Of a stretch of 30,840 bases of DNA, positions 7,780-17,321 are shown piece after piece (within the stretch, counting starts at the first letter, position 1; every line of letters starts with the position of its first letter). The notes below the pieces were generated by a model. It had not been told where the DNA came from. It saw only the letters and a list, made by a program, of their open reading frames with translations, and did no database searches. The translations under genes were made by a program, and so were the position numbers. The stretch is from positions 1 to 30,840 of the forward strand of contig DATDKZ010000134.1 in assembly GCA_036519575.1 (NCBI GenBank), written 5' to 3'. Source of the stretch: AC-69 sp036519575 (GTDB lineage Bacteria > Actinomycetota > UBA4738 > HRBIN12).

Positions 7780-8154
7780 CTACTGATGTGGCTGGCGCAT
7801 CCCCCGGAACTCGACGACCCAGTCCCATCGGTTGCCGTCGTCGAAATGCTTGAACGAGACCAGGCGCCCCTCCTCGCCCCCCGGCAGCAGCACCGGAAGG
7901 CCCGCGTGTTCCTCGCCGGGCCACAGCTCCTGCCTCACGCCTTCCTCCATGTTGAGCCACGTCATGGGGTGGTCGCCGGTGCGATCCAGCGGTTCCCGCC
8001 ACCGCTCCTCCTCGACCGGCCGGAACCGCACGAATCGCGGCACGCCGTGCAGGAGGACCGGTTCACCGGGCTTCTTCCAGGCCTTGCCGAAGAACCGCCA
8101 TCGCTCGCCGTCCTTCGACGTCTCGACGGCCCAGCAGACCTCGCCTTCCGTCAC
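7780..8154 (-). CDS. Small acidic protein of unknown function
   Basis: About 124 residues from the GTG at 8154. It is rich in Trp, Glu and Asp: CWAVETSKDGERWRFFGKAW, FVRFRPVEEERWREP, LVSFKHFDDGNRWDWVVEFRG. There is no signal peptide and no membrane segment. I recognise no family; the repeated strand-like aromatic segments suggest a small beta-rich cytoplasmic protein. The frame stays open upstream to an ATG at 8226, but that longer version would run through the perfect hairpin at 8197-8224 that appears to end clpC, so I prefer the GTG. A GGAGGG lies 14 nt upstream, further than ideal. It lies between clpC and radA. Confidence 0.6.
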   Translation of the reverse strand: MTEGEVCWAVETSKDGERWRFFGKAWKKPGEPVLLHGVPRFVRFRPVEEERWREPLDRTGDHPMTWLNMEEGVRQELWPGEEHAGLPVLLPGGEEGRLVSFKHFDDGNRWDWVVEFRGMRQPHQ

Positions 8155-8196
8155 GGGAGTGAGGCTATCCCTCCGCCGGGACGGGGGAAACCGAGA

Positions 8197-8224
8197 GGCC
8201 CAGCAACCGTGTGGTTGCTGGGCC
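8197..8224 (-). terminator. Second of two tandem terminator hairpins after clpC
   Basis: GGCCCAGCAACC (8197-8208) and GGTTGCTGGGCC (8213-8224) form a perfect 12-bp stem with a 4-nt loop. On the minus strand it is about 50 bases after the clpC stop and is followed by a short pyrimidine stretch containing TTTCCC. It is the strongest hairpin I noticed in the window. Confidence 0.75.
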
Positions 8225-8237
8225 AACCGGTCTTGAA

Positions 8238-8261
8238 GTAAGGCGGCGGGAGCCGCCTTAC
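8238..8261 (-). terminator. First of two tandem terminator hairpins after clpC
   Basis: GTAAGGCGGC (8238-8247) and GCCGCCTTAC (8252-8261) form a perfect 10-bp stem with a GGGA loop, only 13 bases after the clpC stop on the minus strand. The minus-strand side ends with TTACTTC rather than a T-run. With the hairpin at 8197-8224 it forms a double terminator. Confidence 0.7.
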
Positions 8262-8274
8262 GCTTCGGACCGCC

Positions 8275-10755
<2,481 letters not shown>

Positions 10756-11141
10756 GTCAGCGTCCCCTGGGCCGGAGCCCCTCTATCGAACGGCCTCGAG
10801 GATCGTCGGACCCGGTCCTACCCCCGAGGCAGGTTGGGCGCTCCTGCGGCGCCTGCGCGCGCCTTGGAAGCGCCCCACGGGGGGAAGTATACCCCTGCCC
10901 CCCGATACGCCTGGAGCTTCGCTCTGCTCCCACCATCCATTCCGATCGACACTCTCCTCCTCATTCTTCGGAAGGGAACACCTCCGGGATGAGCTGTAGG
11001 GCGAAAAGCGCCCTGACCTCCCCGCTTGGGCTACACAAGTTCCCCCGAACGGGCCGTTTACGAAGGCCTCAACGTGTGGGCAAGATTCACCGGATCGAAG
11101 CGGAGCGCGCCTTCCCCCTGGTCTTCCCCGTAAGGAGACGA
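10756..11141. other. Divergent intergenic region between clpC and the response regulator
   Basis: 386 bases with no convincing gene. It holds the candidate clpC -10 element at 10886-10891 and a small perfect hairpin at 10998-11014 (AGGGCG, 5-nt loop, CGCCCT) in the leader of the plus-strand regulator gene. Flanking TGTAG (10995-10999) and CTACA (11031-11035) are complementary and could form an alternative pairing. I could not match this leader to a riboswitch class I know. Confidence 0.5.
10886..10891 (-). promoter_or_regulatory. Candidate -10 element for clpC
   Basis: TATACT on the minus strand, embedded in G-runs, about 130 bases before the clpC ATG. No recognisable -35 is found 16-18 bp upstream, so it is either an extended -10-type promoter or chance. 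Confidence 0.3.
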
Positions 11142-11525
11142 TTGAAATTGCGGGTGCTCGTCGTCGACGACCACTCGGCGTTTCGCCGGGCTCTCACATC
11201 TGCCCTCCGAATGGTCAAGAGCATCGAGGTCGCGGGGGAGGCGGGGGGCGGGGTTGCCGCCGCCCAGCAGGCCCAGGCCCTGGCTCCCGACCTGGTCATC
11301 ATGGACCTGTCGATGCCCGATCTCGACGGGATCGCGGCCATGCGGGAGATCCACCAGGCGAGGCCGGAGCTCCCCATCGTGTTCCTCACGGCTCATGCCG
11401 ACCCCGGGGTGGAGCGGGAGGCCATGGAGGCCGGAGCGTCCGGTTTCCTGGCCAAGGGGGGCTCGCTCGAGGATCTGGTCATCGTCCTCCACGAGGTCGC
11501 CGAGGCGCCGGATCCCGCGGGCTGA
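11142..11525 (+). CDS. Single-domain response regulator (receiver only)
   Basis: 127 residues if translation starts at the TTG at 11142; a TTG at 11148 is also possible. The AGGAG at 11133-11137 supports one of these, and no ATG or GTG is as well placed. The protein is one CheY-like receiver: LRVLVVDDHSAFRRAL with the acidic pair, the phospho-acceptor Asp in LVIMDLSMPDLDG, the Thr in VFLTAHAD, and the Lys in GFLAKGGS. No output domain follows, so it should act by protein contacts or phosphotransfer. The sequence resembles the NarL/LuxR type more than CheY itself, so it may derive from a truncated NarL-type regulator. No histidine kinase is nearby. It is divergent from clpC and convergent with the EamA gene, 13 bases away. 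Confidence 0.88.
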   Translation: MKLRVLVVDDHSAFRRALTSALRMVKSIEVAGEAGGGVAAAQQAQALAPDLVIMDLSMPDLDGIAAMREIHQARPELPIVFLTAHADPGVEREAMEAGASGFLAKGGSLEDLVIVLHEVAEAPDPAG

Positions 11526-11538
11526 CCCGCCGCTCCCC

Positions 11539-12336
11539 TCAGGCGGCGGCCAGTACTGCGCCGACCAGACACAGGGCCGCGCCCGCCCACGTGGCCGCTC
11601 CCGGCTGCTCCCGCGAGAGCAGGATTGCGAGAAGGACCGAGGTCTCCCGAAGCGTCGCCACCCTGCCCACCGGGGCCAGGCGGAACGCGAACAGGACGAG
11701 GAGGTAGGCGGCGAGGCTCCCCAGCCCGATGAGGGCGCCGGGGCGAAGGGCAGCTCGAAGACGTGCCGCGTCGAACCGGATCACCGCGGTGGTCAGGGCG
11801 CCCTGGAGGAGCATGGCCGCGCCGAGGTAAGGGACGGGCGAGACCTCCTGCACTGCCCTCGCGTCCACGACCGAGTAGGACGCGATGACCACACCGACCA
11901 GGACGGCGAACCCGGCGGCCGGCAGGGCCCGGGCCCGGTGAGCCTCCAGACCGAGCAGGCCGAGGCCGCCTCCCAGGAGCAGCGCTCCGAGCACGGCGGC
12001 GGCGGTCGGTCGCTGGGACAGCACGATCCAGGCGCCCACCGTGGCGAGGAGCGGGGCCGTCCCCCGGCCGAGCGGGTACGTGAGAGAGAGGTCGCCACGG
12101 GCGTACGCGGCAGCGAGCGCCAGGCCGTAGGCGGACTCGAGGATCCCGGTCAGGAGTACCAGGCCGAGGACGGCCGTCGGCGGGGCGGCCACAGTGAAGG
12201 GCAGCAACACGGCCCCGGCGACCAGTCCCGCCACTGCCATCGATGCCACCCGATCGTCCGTCCCGTGAAGCCGGAGGTTCCAGCCGGCGTGGAGAACGGC
12301 TGCCGTGAGGACCAGGGCCAAGGCGGCCGGGCTCAC
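11539..12336 (-). CDS. EamA/DMT superfamily transporter
   Basis: 265 residues, almost entirely hydrophobic, with about nine or ten membrane helices arranged as two EamA-like repeats (roughly 1-130 and 140-265). Recognisable features are HAGWNL in the first helix, a GLALAAAYARGDLSLTYPLGRGTAPL segment, and in the second half FRLAPVGRVATLRETSVL followed by a short WAGAALCLVGAVLAA helix. These are drug/metabolite exporter features; the substrate is unknown. The start is GTG at 12336, 16 bases after the lysS stop, so it may be the last gene of the folate-pantothenate-lysS transcript. Confidence 0.88.
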   Translation of the reverse strand: MSPAALALVLTAAVLHAGWNLRLHGTDDRVASMAVAGLVAGAVLLPFTVAAPPTAVLGLVLLTGILESAYGLALAAAYARGDLSLTYPLGRGTAPLLATVGAWIVLSQRPTAAAVLGALLLGGGLGLLGLEAHRARALPAAGFAVLVGVVIASYSVVDARAVQEVSPVPYLGAAMLLQGALTTAVIRFDAARLRAALRPGALIGLGSLAAYLLVLFAFRLAPVGRVATLRETSVLLAILLSREQPGAATWAGAALCLVGAVLAAA

Positions 12337-12352
12337 GGCGGGGGCTGTCCGG

Positions 12353-13861
12353 TCAGTCCCGCCCCTCCTCGGGCCGCATCTGAGGGAACACGATGACGTC
12401 CCGGATCGAGGGGGCGTCGAGAAGGATCATCAGGAGCCGGTCGACTCCGATCCCGATGCCGCCGGCGGGGGGCATGCCGCTTTCCAAGGCGCGGATGAAC
12501 TCCTCGTCGAGCGGATGGGCCTCGTCCTCCCCCGCCGCCTTGGCCTGGGCCTGGGCCTCGAACCTGGCCCGCTGCTCGTCGGGGTCGGTGAGCTCCGAGA
12601 ACGCCGTCGCCAGCTCGATGCCGGCCATCACGAGATCGAAGTGCTCGGTGAGCCCAGGGTTCTCCCGATGGACCCGGGCGAGGGGCGAGACCTCCCGGGG
12701 GAAGTCGCAGACGAATGTCGGATCGAACAGCGTCTCCTCGACGAGCTTCTCGAACATCTCCTGGACGAGCTTCCCCGGGCCCCATGCGGGGTCCACGCGA
12801 ACGCCCTGGCGCTCGGCCAGGCCGCCCAGGTCCGAGCGTTCCAACGTGATCTCCTCGCCCACAGCCTCGGACACGCTGCCCAGGACGGTGATCCGCCGCC
12901 ACGGCGGCGTGAGGTCCAGGTCCCTGCCGCCAACGGGGAACCTCAGCGATCCTCTGACTGCTCGGGCGCACTCGACCATGAGCTCCTCGGCCAGTCGCAT
13001 CATCGAGTGATAATCGCCGTAGGCCTCGTACGCCTCGAGCATCGTGAACTCGGGGTTGTACGTTGGCCCGATCCCCTCGTTTCTGAAATTGCGTCCGATC
13101 TCGTACACCCGCTCCATTCCTCCGACAAGCAGGCGCTTGAGGTACAGCTCGAGCGAGATCCGGAGCTTGAGCTCGATGCCAAGCGCCTGGTGGAAGGTGG
13201 TGAACGGCCGCGCCATGGCCCCGCCAGCCACCGACTGGAGGACCGGCGTCTCGACTTCCACGAAGCCGCGCTCGTCGAGATATGCGCGCATGGCCTTCAG
13301 CGTCGACGCCCGGGCATCGACGATGCGGCGCGATCCGAGGTCGGTGGCCAGCTGCAGGTACCGGTATCGCTGCTGGAGGTCCGGATCCCTCAGCCCGTGC
13401 CACTTCTCGGGGAGCGGCCGGAGGGCCTTGGTCAGGATCGCCATCCGCTCGACGAAGATCGACAGCTCGCCCTTCCTCGTCGATCCGACGCGGCCGATCG
13501 CGCCCACGATGTCGCCCAGATCGACGTCGTCGAGCAGATCGAAGCTCGGCTGACGCGTGTCGCTCGCTGACGCGACGAGCTGAAGATCGCCCGAGCGATC
13601 CCGCACCACCAGGAACTTGAGCTTGCCCATGTCCCGCCGCAGGACGACCCGCCCCGCCACCGTTCGGACGTCGTCGCGGTTCTCCCCCGGCCCGAGCCCC
13701 CCGAACTCCTCCCGGATGGCGTCGATGCGGTCCGGCTCCCGCACGCCGAGCGCCGACTCAAGGCTCAACGCGAACGGTTCGATCCCCTCCGCCCGCAGCC
13801 GTTCCATGGTCTCGCGCCGGGCCTTGAGAACCTCGCGTTCCCGGAAGCCCTCTTCAGTCAT
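12353..13861 (-). CDS. lysS: Lysyl-tRNA synthetase, class II
   Basis: Charges tRNA-Lys with lysine. 502 residues. An N-terminal OB-fold anticodon-binding domain (about 60-145) precedes the class II core: motif 1 around VEVETPVLQ (201-209), motif 2 in RVYEIGRNFRNEG (251-263) and motif 3 in GGIGIGVDRLLM near residue 470, ending with SIRDVIVFPQMRP. Two stretches are less standard: the usual HNPEFT after motif 2 reads YNPEFT, and the usual HNAL reads HQAL. It begins with ATG at 13861, overlapping the coaX end by 8 bases, matching the actinobacterial panC-coaX-lysS order. Confidence 0.96.
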   Translation of the reverse strand: MTEEGFREREVLKARRETMERLRAEGIEPFALSLESALGVREPDRIDAIREEFGGLGPGENRDDVRTVAGRVVLRRDMGKLKFLVVRDRSGDLQLVASASDTRQPSFDLLDDVDLGDIVGAIGRVGSTRKGELSIFVERMAILTKALRPLPEKWHGLRDPDLQQRYRYLQLATDLGSRRIVDARASTLKAMRAYLDERGFVEVETPVLQSVAGGAMARPFTTFHQALGIELKLRISLELYLKRLLVGGMERVYEIGRNFRNEGIGPTYNPEFTMLEAYEAYGDYHSMMRLAEELMVECARAVRGSLRFPVGGRDLDLTPPWRRITVLGSVSEAVGEEITLERSDLGGLAERQGVRVDPAWGPGKLVQEMFEKLVEETLFDPTFVCDFPREVSPLARVHRENPGLTEHFDLVMAGIELATAFSELTDPDEQRARFEAQAQAKAAGEDEAHPLDEEFIRALESGMPPAGGIGIGVDRLLMILLDAPSIRDVIVFPQMRPEEGRD

Positions 13862-14636
13862 CGACGGGTCCGACGTTCCTGTCGAAGACCAGGCGGAGCC
13901 CTTCCAGCGTGAGCCACTCGTCCAGATGGTCGATGCGTTCGCAGGATGGCACGACCACCGAGGCGAGGCCGCCGGTCGCCACGACCGTCGCGCCGTCGCC
14001 GATGTCGGCCCTCATCCGTTCGATGATCCCGTCCGCCTCGGCCGCCGCGCCGAAGATCAGCCCGGCCTGGATGGCCTCAACCGTGTTCTTGCCCACTACC
14101 GACTTCGGCGAATGCAGCTCGACCTGGGGAAGTCGGGCGGTGGCCGAGGACAGGGCCTCGTTCGACACCTGCACCCCGGGCGCGATGGCCCCGCCAAGGA
14201 ACTCGCCCTTGTCCGAGACGGCGTCGAACGTCGTGGCCGTGCCAAAGTCGATCACGATGCACGGCCCGCCGTACCGCTGATACGCCGCCAGGGCGTTCAC
14301 GATCCGATCCGCACCGACCTCGCGGGGATTGTCCGTGAGGATCGACAGGCCGGTGCGGGTTCCGGGCTCCACGACCACGGCCGGAAAGCTGAAGTATCGC
14401 TCGGTCATCTCCCGGAGGGCCCGAGTGGATGTGGGGACGACGGAGGCGATGGCGACGCCGGTGATCTGGCGGCTGAACGAGAGCTCGTGCTGCTCCAGGA
14501 ACCCACCGAAGATGACGGCGAGCTCGTCAGCGGTCCGCTCGGCCTGGGTGGACATGCGCCAGGACCATTTGAGCTCGGCGCCGGCGAAGACGCCGAGCAC
14601 CGTGTTCGTGTTCCCGACGTTCACCGCTAGTAGCAC
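13854..14636 (-). CDS. coaX: Type III pantothenate kinase
   Basis: First step of CoA synthesis: ATP-dependent phosphorylation of pantothenate. 260 residues, normal for CoaX. ASKHA-fold motifs are seen: N-terminal phosphate loop VNVGNTNTVLG, GADRIVNALAAY, the FGTATTFD strand, and GGAIAPGVQ. The usual Asp of the D-x-G-N-T loop is Asn (codon AAC) at residue 6. Start is GTG at 14636 with GGAGG 7 nt upstream; an ATG four bases away is out of frame. It follows panC after a 72-base gap with no panD, and overlaps lysS by 8 bases. Confidence 0.94.
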   Translation of the reverse strand: MLLAVNVGNTNTVLGVFAGAELKWSWRMSTQAERTADELAVIFGGFLEQHELSFSRQITGVAIASVVPTSTRALREMTERYFSFPAVVVEPGTRTGLSILTDNPREVGADRIVNALAAYQRYGGPCIVIDFGTATTFDAVSDKGEFLGGAIAPGVQVSNEALSSATARLPQVELHSPKSVVGKNTVEAIQAGLIFGAAAEADGIIERMRADIGDGATVVATGGLASVVVPSCERIDHLDEWLTLEGLRLVFDRNVGPVDD

Positions 14637-14708
14637 GCATCCACCTCCCGTGGGCCGGCGACATTCTCGCCCACAGGATGGGCCACGGCACGCTTCGGGG
14701 CCGACGGT

Positions 14709-15560
14709 TCAGGACACCGGGAGCAGGAGGTTGTCGATCAGGCGAGTGTCACCGAACCTCGCCGCGACGAGCGCCCGGGCGGGGCCGGCGATCGCCGAGA
14801 CCTCCTCGAACGTCTCATCGTCCACCACGGCGGCGTAGTCGATCCTGGCCTCCGGGGTCGCTCCGATCTCCCGGGCCATGGCGGCCACCAGGGATGCCGC
14901 ATCCCGTTCCCCGCCCCGGGCCATCTGCGCGGCCTCGGACAGGGCCAGGAACAGGCAACCGGCCGCCTCCCGCTGCTCCGGCGACAGATACGCGTTCCTC
15001 GACGACGTGGCCAGGCCGTCCGGTTCCCTGACCGTCGGACAGCCCCGCACCTCGACGGGGAGCGAGAGGTCCCGGACCATGCGCCGGATGACCGCGAGCT
15101 GCTGGGCGTCCTTCTCTCCGAAGTAGGCGGTGCTCGGGCCGACCAGGTCGAACAACTTGGCCACGACGGTGGCGACGCCCCGGAAGTGGCCGGGGCGGGC
15201 GGATCCTTCCAGGCGGTCGCCGAGCGGACCGGGATCCACGGTCACCTCGGGCCGTCCGGTCGGGTACATCTCCTCGACGCTCGGGGCGAACACCACGTCC
15301 ACCCCGAGTTGCCCGGCGATCGATAGGTCGCGGTCCTCGTCCCGTGGATACCGGGAGAGGTCCTCGCCCGGCCCGAACTGGAGCGGGTTGACGAAGATCG
15401 ACACCACCACATGGTCCTGCTCGTCGCGGGCACGCCGCATTAGCGACGCGTGGCCGTCGTGGAACGCTCCCATCGTGGGGACGAGCCCGACGGTTCGACC
15501 GTCCGAACGAGCTGCGTCGCAGTCCTTTCGGGCCATGGCGATGGCGCGGATCACCTCCAC
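14709..15560 (-). CDS. panC: Pantothenate synthetase
   Basis: Joins pantoate and beta-alanine with ATP to make pantothenate. 283 residues, the usual size. HIGH-type motif PTMGAFHDGHASLM, VVSIFVNPLQFG, GHFRGVATVVAKLF, AYFGEKDAQQLAVIRRM and ATSSRNAYLSPEQR are all present, so the active site appears complete. The start is GTG at 15560, overlapping the upstream DUF2520 gene by 10 bases. panD and panB, which would supply beta-alanine and ketopantoate, are not in the window. Confidence 0.97.
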   Translation of the reverse strand: MEVIRAIAMARKDCDAARSDGRTVGLVPTMGAFHDGHASLMRRARDEQDHVVVSIFVNPLQFGPGEDLSRYPRDEDRDLSIAGQLGVDVVFAPSVEEMYPTGRPEVTVDPGPLGDRLEGSARPGHFRGVATVVAKLFDLVGPSTAYFGEKDAQQLAVIRRMVRDLSLPVEVRGCPTVREPDGLATSSRNAYLSPEQREAAGCLFLALSEAAQMARGGERDAASLVAAMAREIGATPEARIDYAAVVDDETFEEVSAIAGPARALVAARFGDTRLIDNLLLPVS

Positions 15561-16414
15561 GGGTCCAGCACCTCCTCCACCGCTGCTCTCCGGACGGCCG
15601 AGAGCCGACCCGATCGGTGCGCGAGGTCCAATGCCACGTCGGCCAGCGCGACGTAGGCGGGGACCGCCTGCGGCGCGTGCTTCGCCAAGGCCTCCAGGTT
15701 CGCGGTCACCGTTCCGGCATCGCCCCGTACCGCCGGGCCGGTGAGGGCGGCCGTGGGGCCCATGATTGCCACGTTGTCCAGGGTGGCCCGCTGGAGTGGG
15801 AGAAAGAGCTCGGCGGGCTCCGGCATGCCCGCATCGCTGAAGAGCTCCTCGGCAAGCGCCGTGATCGCGACCAGGTAGTTGGAGGCGAATACCGCGGCCG
15901 CGTGATAGATCGGCTTGGCTTCGTCGGCCAGGCGGAAGGACCGCCCGCCGACGTCGCGGGCCAGTCGCTCCCCCAGCCGGTACCCGGCCTCGGACAGGGC
16001 GGTCACCGCGATCCCACTCCCGGGAATCCGGGCCAGGGCCGAATCGACGTCGGGGAAGGTCTGGAGGGGATGGACCGACAGCACCTCGGCGCCGGCGGCT
16101 CGCGGAGCCGAGAGTGCGCCGAGCGACGTGGCCCCGGACAGGTGGATCGCCGACTGACCCTCGCCGAGTGCGCCCTCGTCGGCAAGCGACGATGCCGTCG
16201 GTTCGATCAGGTCATCCGGCGTGGCGATGATTACGACCTCTTTCCCTCGGGCCGCGATCGATGGCGGACGGAACGGCACACCCGGGAGGTATCGCGCGGC
16301 ACGATCGACCGTGCCCGCCCGGCCCGAGATGGCCACGATGCGGTGTCCGGCATCCAGCAACCGGACGGCGAGCGCCGTGCCCACGCGACCAGCACCGATG
16401 ACGGCGATGTCCAT
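15551..16414 (-). CDS. Rossmann-fold DUF2520 protein (possible pantothenate-pathway reductase)
   Basis: 287 residues. The N-terminal Rossmann domain has the dinucleotide motif VIGAGRVGTALAVRLL and VVIIATPDDLI. The C-terminal helical DUF2520 domain (about 140-280) has KPIYHAAAVFASNYLVAI and LTGPAVRGDAGTV. The overall fold resembles the 6-phosphogluconate-dehydrogenase-like reductases, including ketopantoate reductases. The gene overlaps panC by 10 bases and follows folK by 18; this folK-DUF2520-panC order recurs in actinobacteria. A role as the ketopantoate reductase, or another NAD(P)-dependent step feeding PanC, is inference from context; no substrate is established by the sequence. Confidence 0.85.
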   Translation of the reverse strand: MDIAVIGAGRVGTALAVRLLDAGHRIVAISGRAGTVDRAARYLPGVPFRPPSIAARGKEVVIIATPDDLIEPTASSLADEGALGEGQSAIHLSGATSLGALSAPRAAGAEVLSVHPLQTFPDVDSALARIPGSGIAVTALSEAGYRLGERLARDVGGRSFRLADEAKPIYHAAAVFASNYLVAITALAEELFSDAGMPEPAELFLPLQRATLDNVAIMGPTAALTGPAVRGDAGTVTANLEALAKHAPQAVPAYVALADVALDLAHRSGRLSAVRRAAVEEVLDPWR

Positions 16415-16432
16415 CGAGCCGAGTATCCCAAG

Positions 16433-16951
16433 TCAGCGCGGAACAACGAGCGGCGGGGCGAACGGGCGGACCCCGAGGATCGCCGTCGGAGCGAGTCGAC
16501 GTTCCGGGATCCGGCCGCGGCCGGGAAGCGCCGGATCGGGGTCAAGCTCCAGCAGCGGCACGAGGACGAAGGCCCGCTCCTGCATCCGTGGATGGGGGAC
16601 GACCAGGTCGGGTTCGTCGACCTCCTCCTCGTCGTACGTGAGCACGTCGACATCGATGATCCGAGGGCCCCACCGTTCCGCTCGCACCCGGCCCATGCGC
16701 TGCTCCACGTCCATGCACGCCGCGAGCAGATCGTGAGGCGACAGCGTGGTCTGCGCCTCGAGGACCGCGTTCAGGTACTCGGGTTGGGGCGGGCCGCCGA
16801 CCGGGTCGGTCTCGTAGACCCGCGATGACCGTTCGATGCGAAGACCCGGCCGCGCGAGCAGCTCCACGGCGCGCTGGAGGTTCGCCAGCCGGTCGCCGAG
16901 GTTGGAGCCGAGGCCCAGGTAGGCGCTGGTCGCGTTCGCGTCCGTCGAGGC
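16433..16951 (-). CDS. folK: 6-hydroxymethyl-7,8-dihydropterin pyrophosphokinase, no standard start codon
   Basis: Transfers pyrophosphate from ATP to hydroxymethyl-dihydropterin in folate synthesis. The complete HPPK domain is encoded: AYLGLGSNLGDRLANLQ near the start, YETDPVGGPPQPEYLNAV, the signature RWGPRIIDVDVLTY and VPHPRMQERAFVLVPL. The problem is the start. In this frame there is no ATG, GTG or TTG between the folB TGA (16952-16954) and the GLGSN motif; the first GTG is at 16867, after the motif, and would leave a non-functional 144-residue product. Coordinates therefore run from just after the folB stop. The first possible non-standard start is a CTG at 16918. Because folB lies in the same frame across one TGA, a split folB-folK fusion, read-through or a sequence error are the main explanations. 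Confidence 0.85.
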   Translation of the reverse strand, partial: ASTDANATSAYLGLGSNLGDRLANLQRAVELLARPGLRIERSSRVYETDPVGGPPQPEYLNAVLEAQTTLSPHDLLAACMDVEQRMGRVRAERWGPRIIDVDVLTYDEEEVDEPDLVVPHPRMQERAFVLVPLLELDPDPALPGRGRIPERRLAPTAILGVRPFAPPLVVPR

Positions 16952-17308
16952 TCAGCCCCCGGACCCGGCGGTGGCCGCGGCGGCGATCCCTTGGATTTCG
17001 CTCGACCGGGCCGCGGCGGGCTTGTGCACGATGGCCGTCGCCTGGACGACCCTGGGGAGACCGGCTGCGGCTTGGGCGACTGCAGCGGCGAGGGACTCCA
17101 GGAGGTCGAGGGATTCGCCGGCCACGACGTCCCGGGCCGTTCGGATGAGCTTGCGGTAATCGGCCGTCGCGGCGATATCGTCCGAGGAGACCTCCACCTC
17201 GACGTCGAGGTCGACCACGAAGTCCTGGGGGTGATCCTTCTCACCGGGGTTGGCGCCGTGCCGACCGCTCGCTGCGATGCCCGTCAGGAACAGCCTCGAG
17301 GTCGTCAC
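16952..17308 (-). CDS. folB: Dihydroneopterin aldolase
   Basis: Converts dihydroneopterin to hydroxymethyl-dihydropterin and glycolaldehyde in folate synthesis. 118 residues from the GTG at 17308, with GGAGG 7 nt upstream. Family features: an early TGIAASGRHGANPGEK loop with the conserved Glu, FVVDLDVEVEV, Tyr51 in ATADYRKLI, and Lys96 in IVHKPAA. The domain ends near residue 104, and about the last 14 residues are an Ala/Gly/Thr/Ser-rich tail (AAAATAGSGG) before TGA. The frame then continues without interruption into FolK, so this tail looks like half of an interdomain linker. Confidence 0.93.
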   Translation of the reverse strand: MTTSRLFLTGIAASGRHGANPGEKDHPQDFVVDLDVEVEVSSDDIAATADYRKLIRTARDVVAGESLDLLESLAAAVAQAAAGLPRVVQATAIVHKPAAARSSEIQGIAAAATAGSGG

Positions 17309-17321
17309 GAACGTGCCTCCT

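Noticed and set aside
10995..11035. Known riboswitch (c-di-GMP, T-box or similar) before the response regulator
   Set aside because: The hairpin is real, but I could not match the conserved bases of any class I know.
12305..13570. 421-codon open frame on the plus strand
   Set aside because: Antisense to lysS, which has all class II motifs; no independent protein features.
16952..16954. folB-folK TGA as a selenocysteine codon
   Set aside because: No Cys is expected in a linker, and no stable hairpin lies 16-37 nt downstream; nonsense mutation, read-through or a sequence error fits better.
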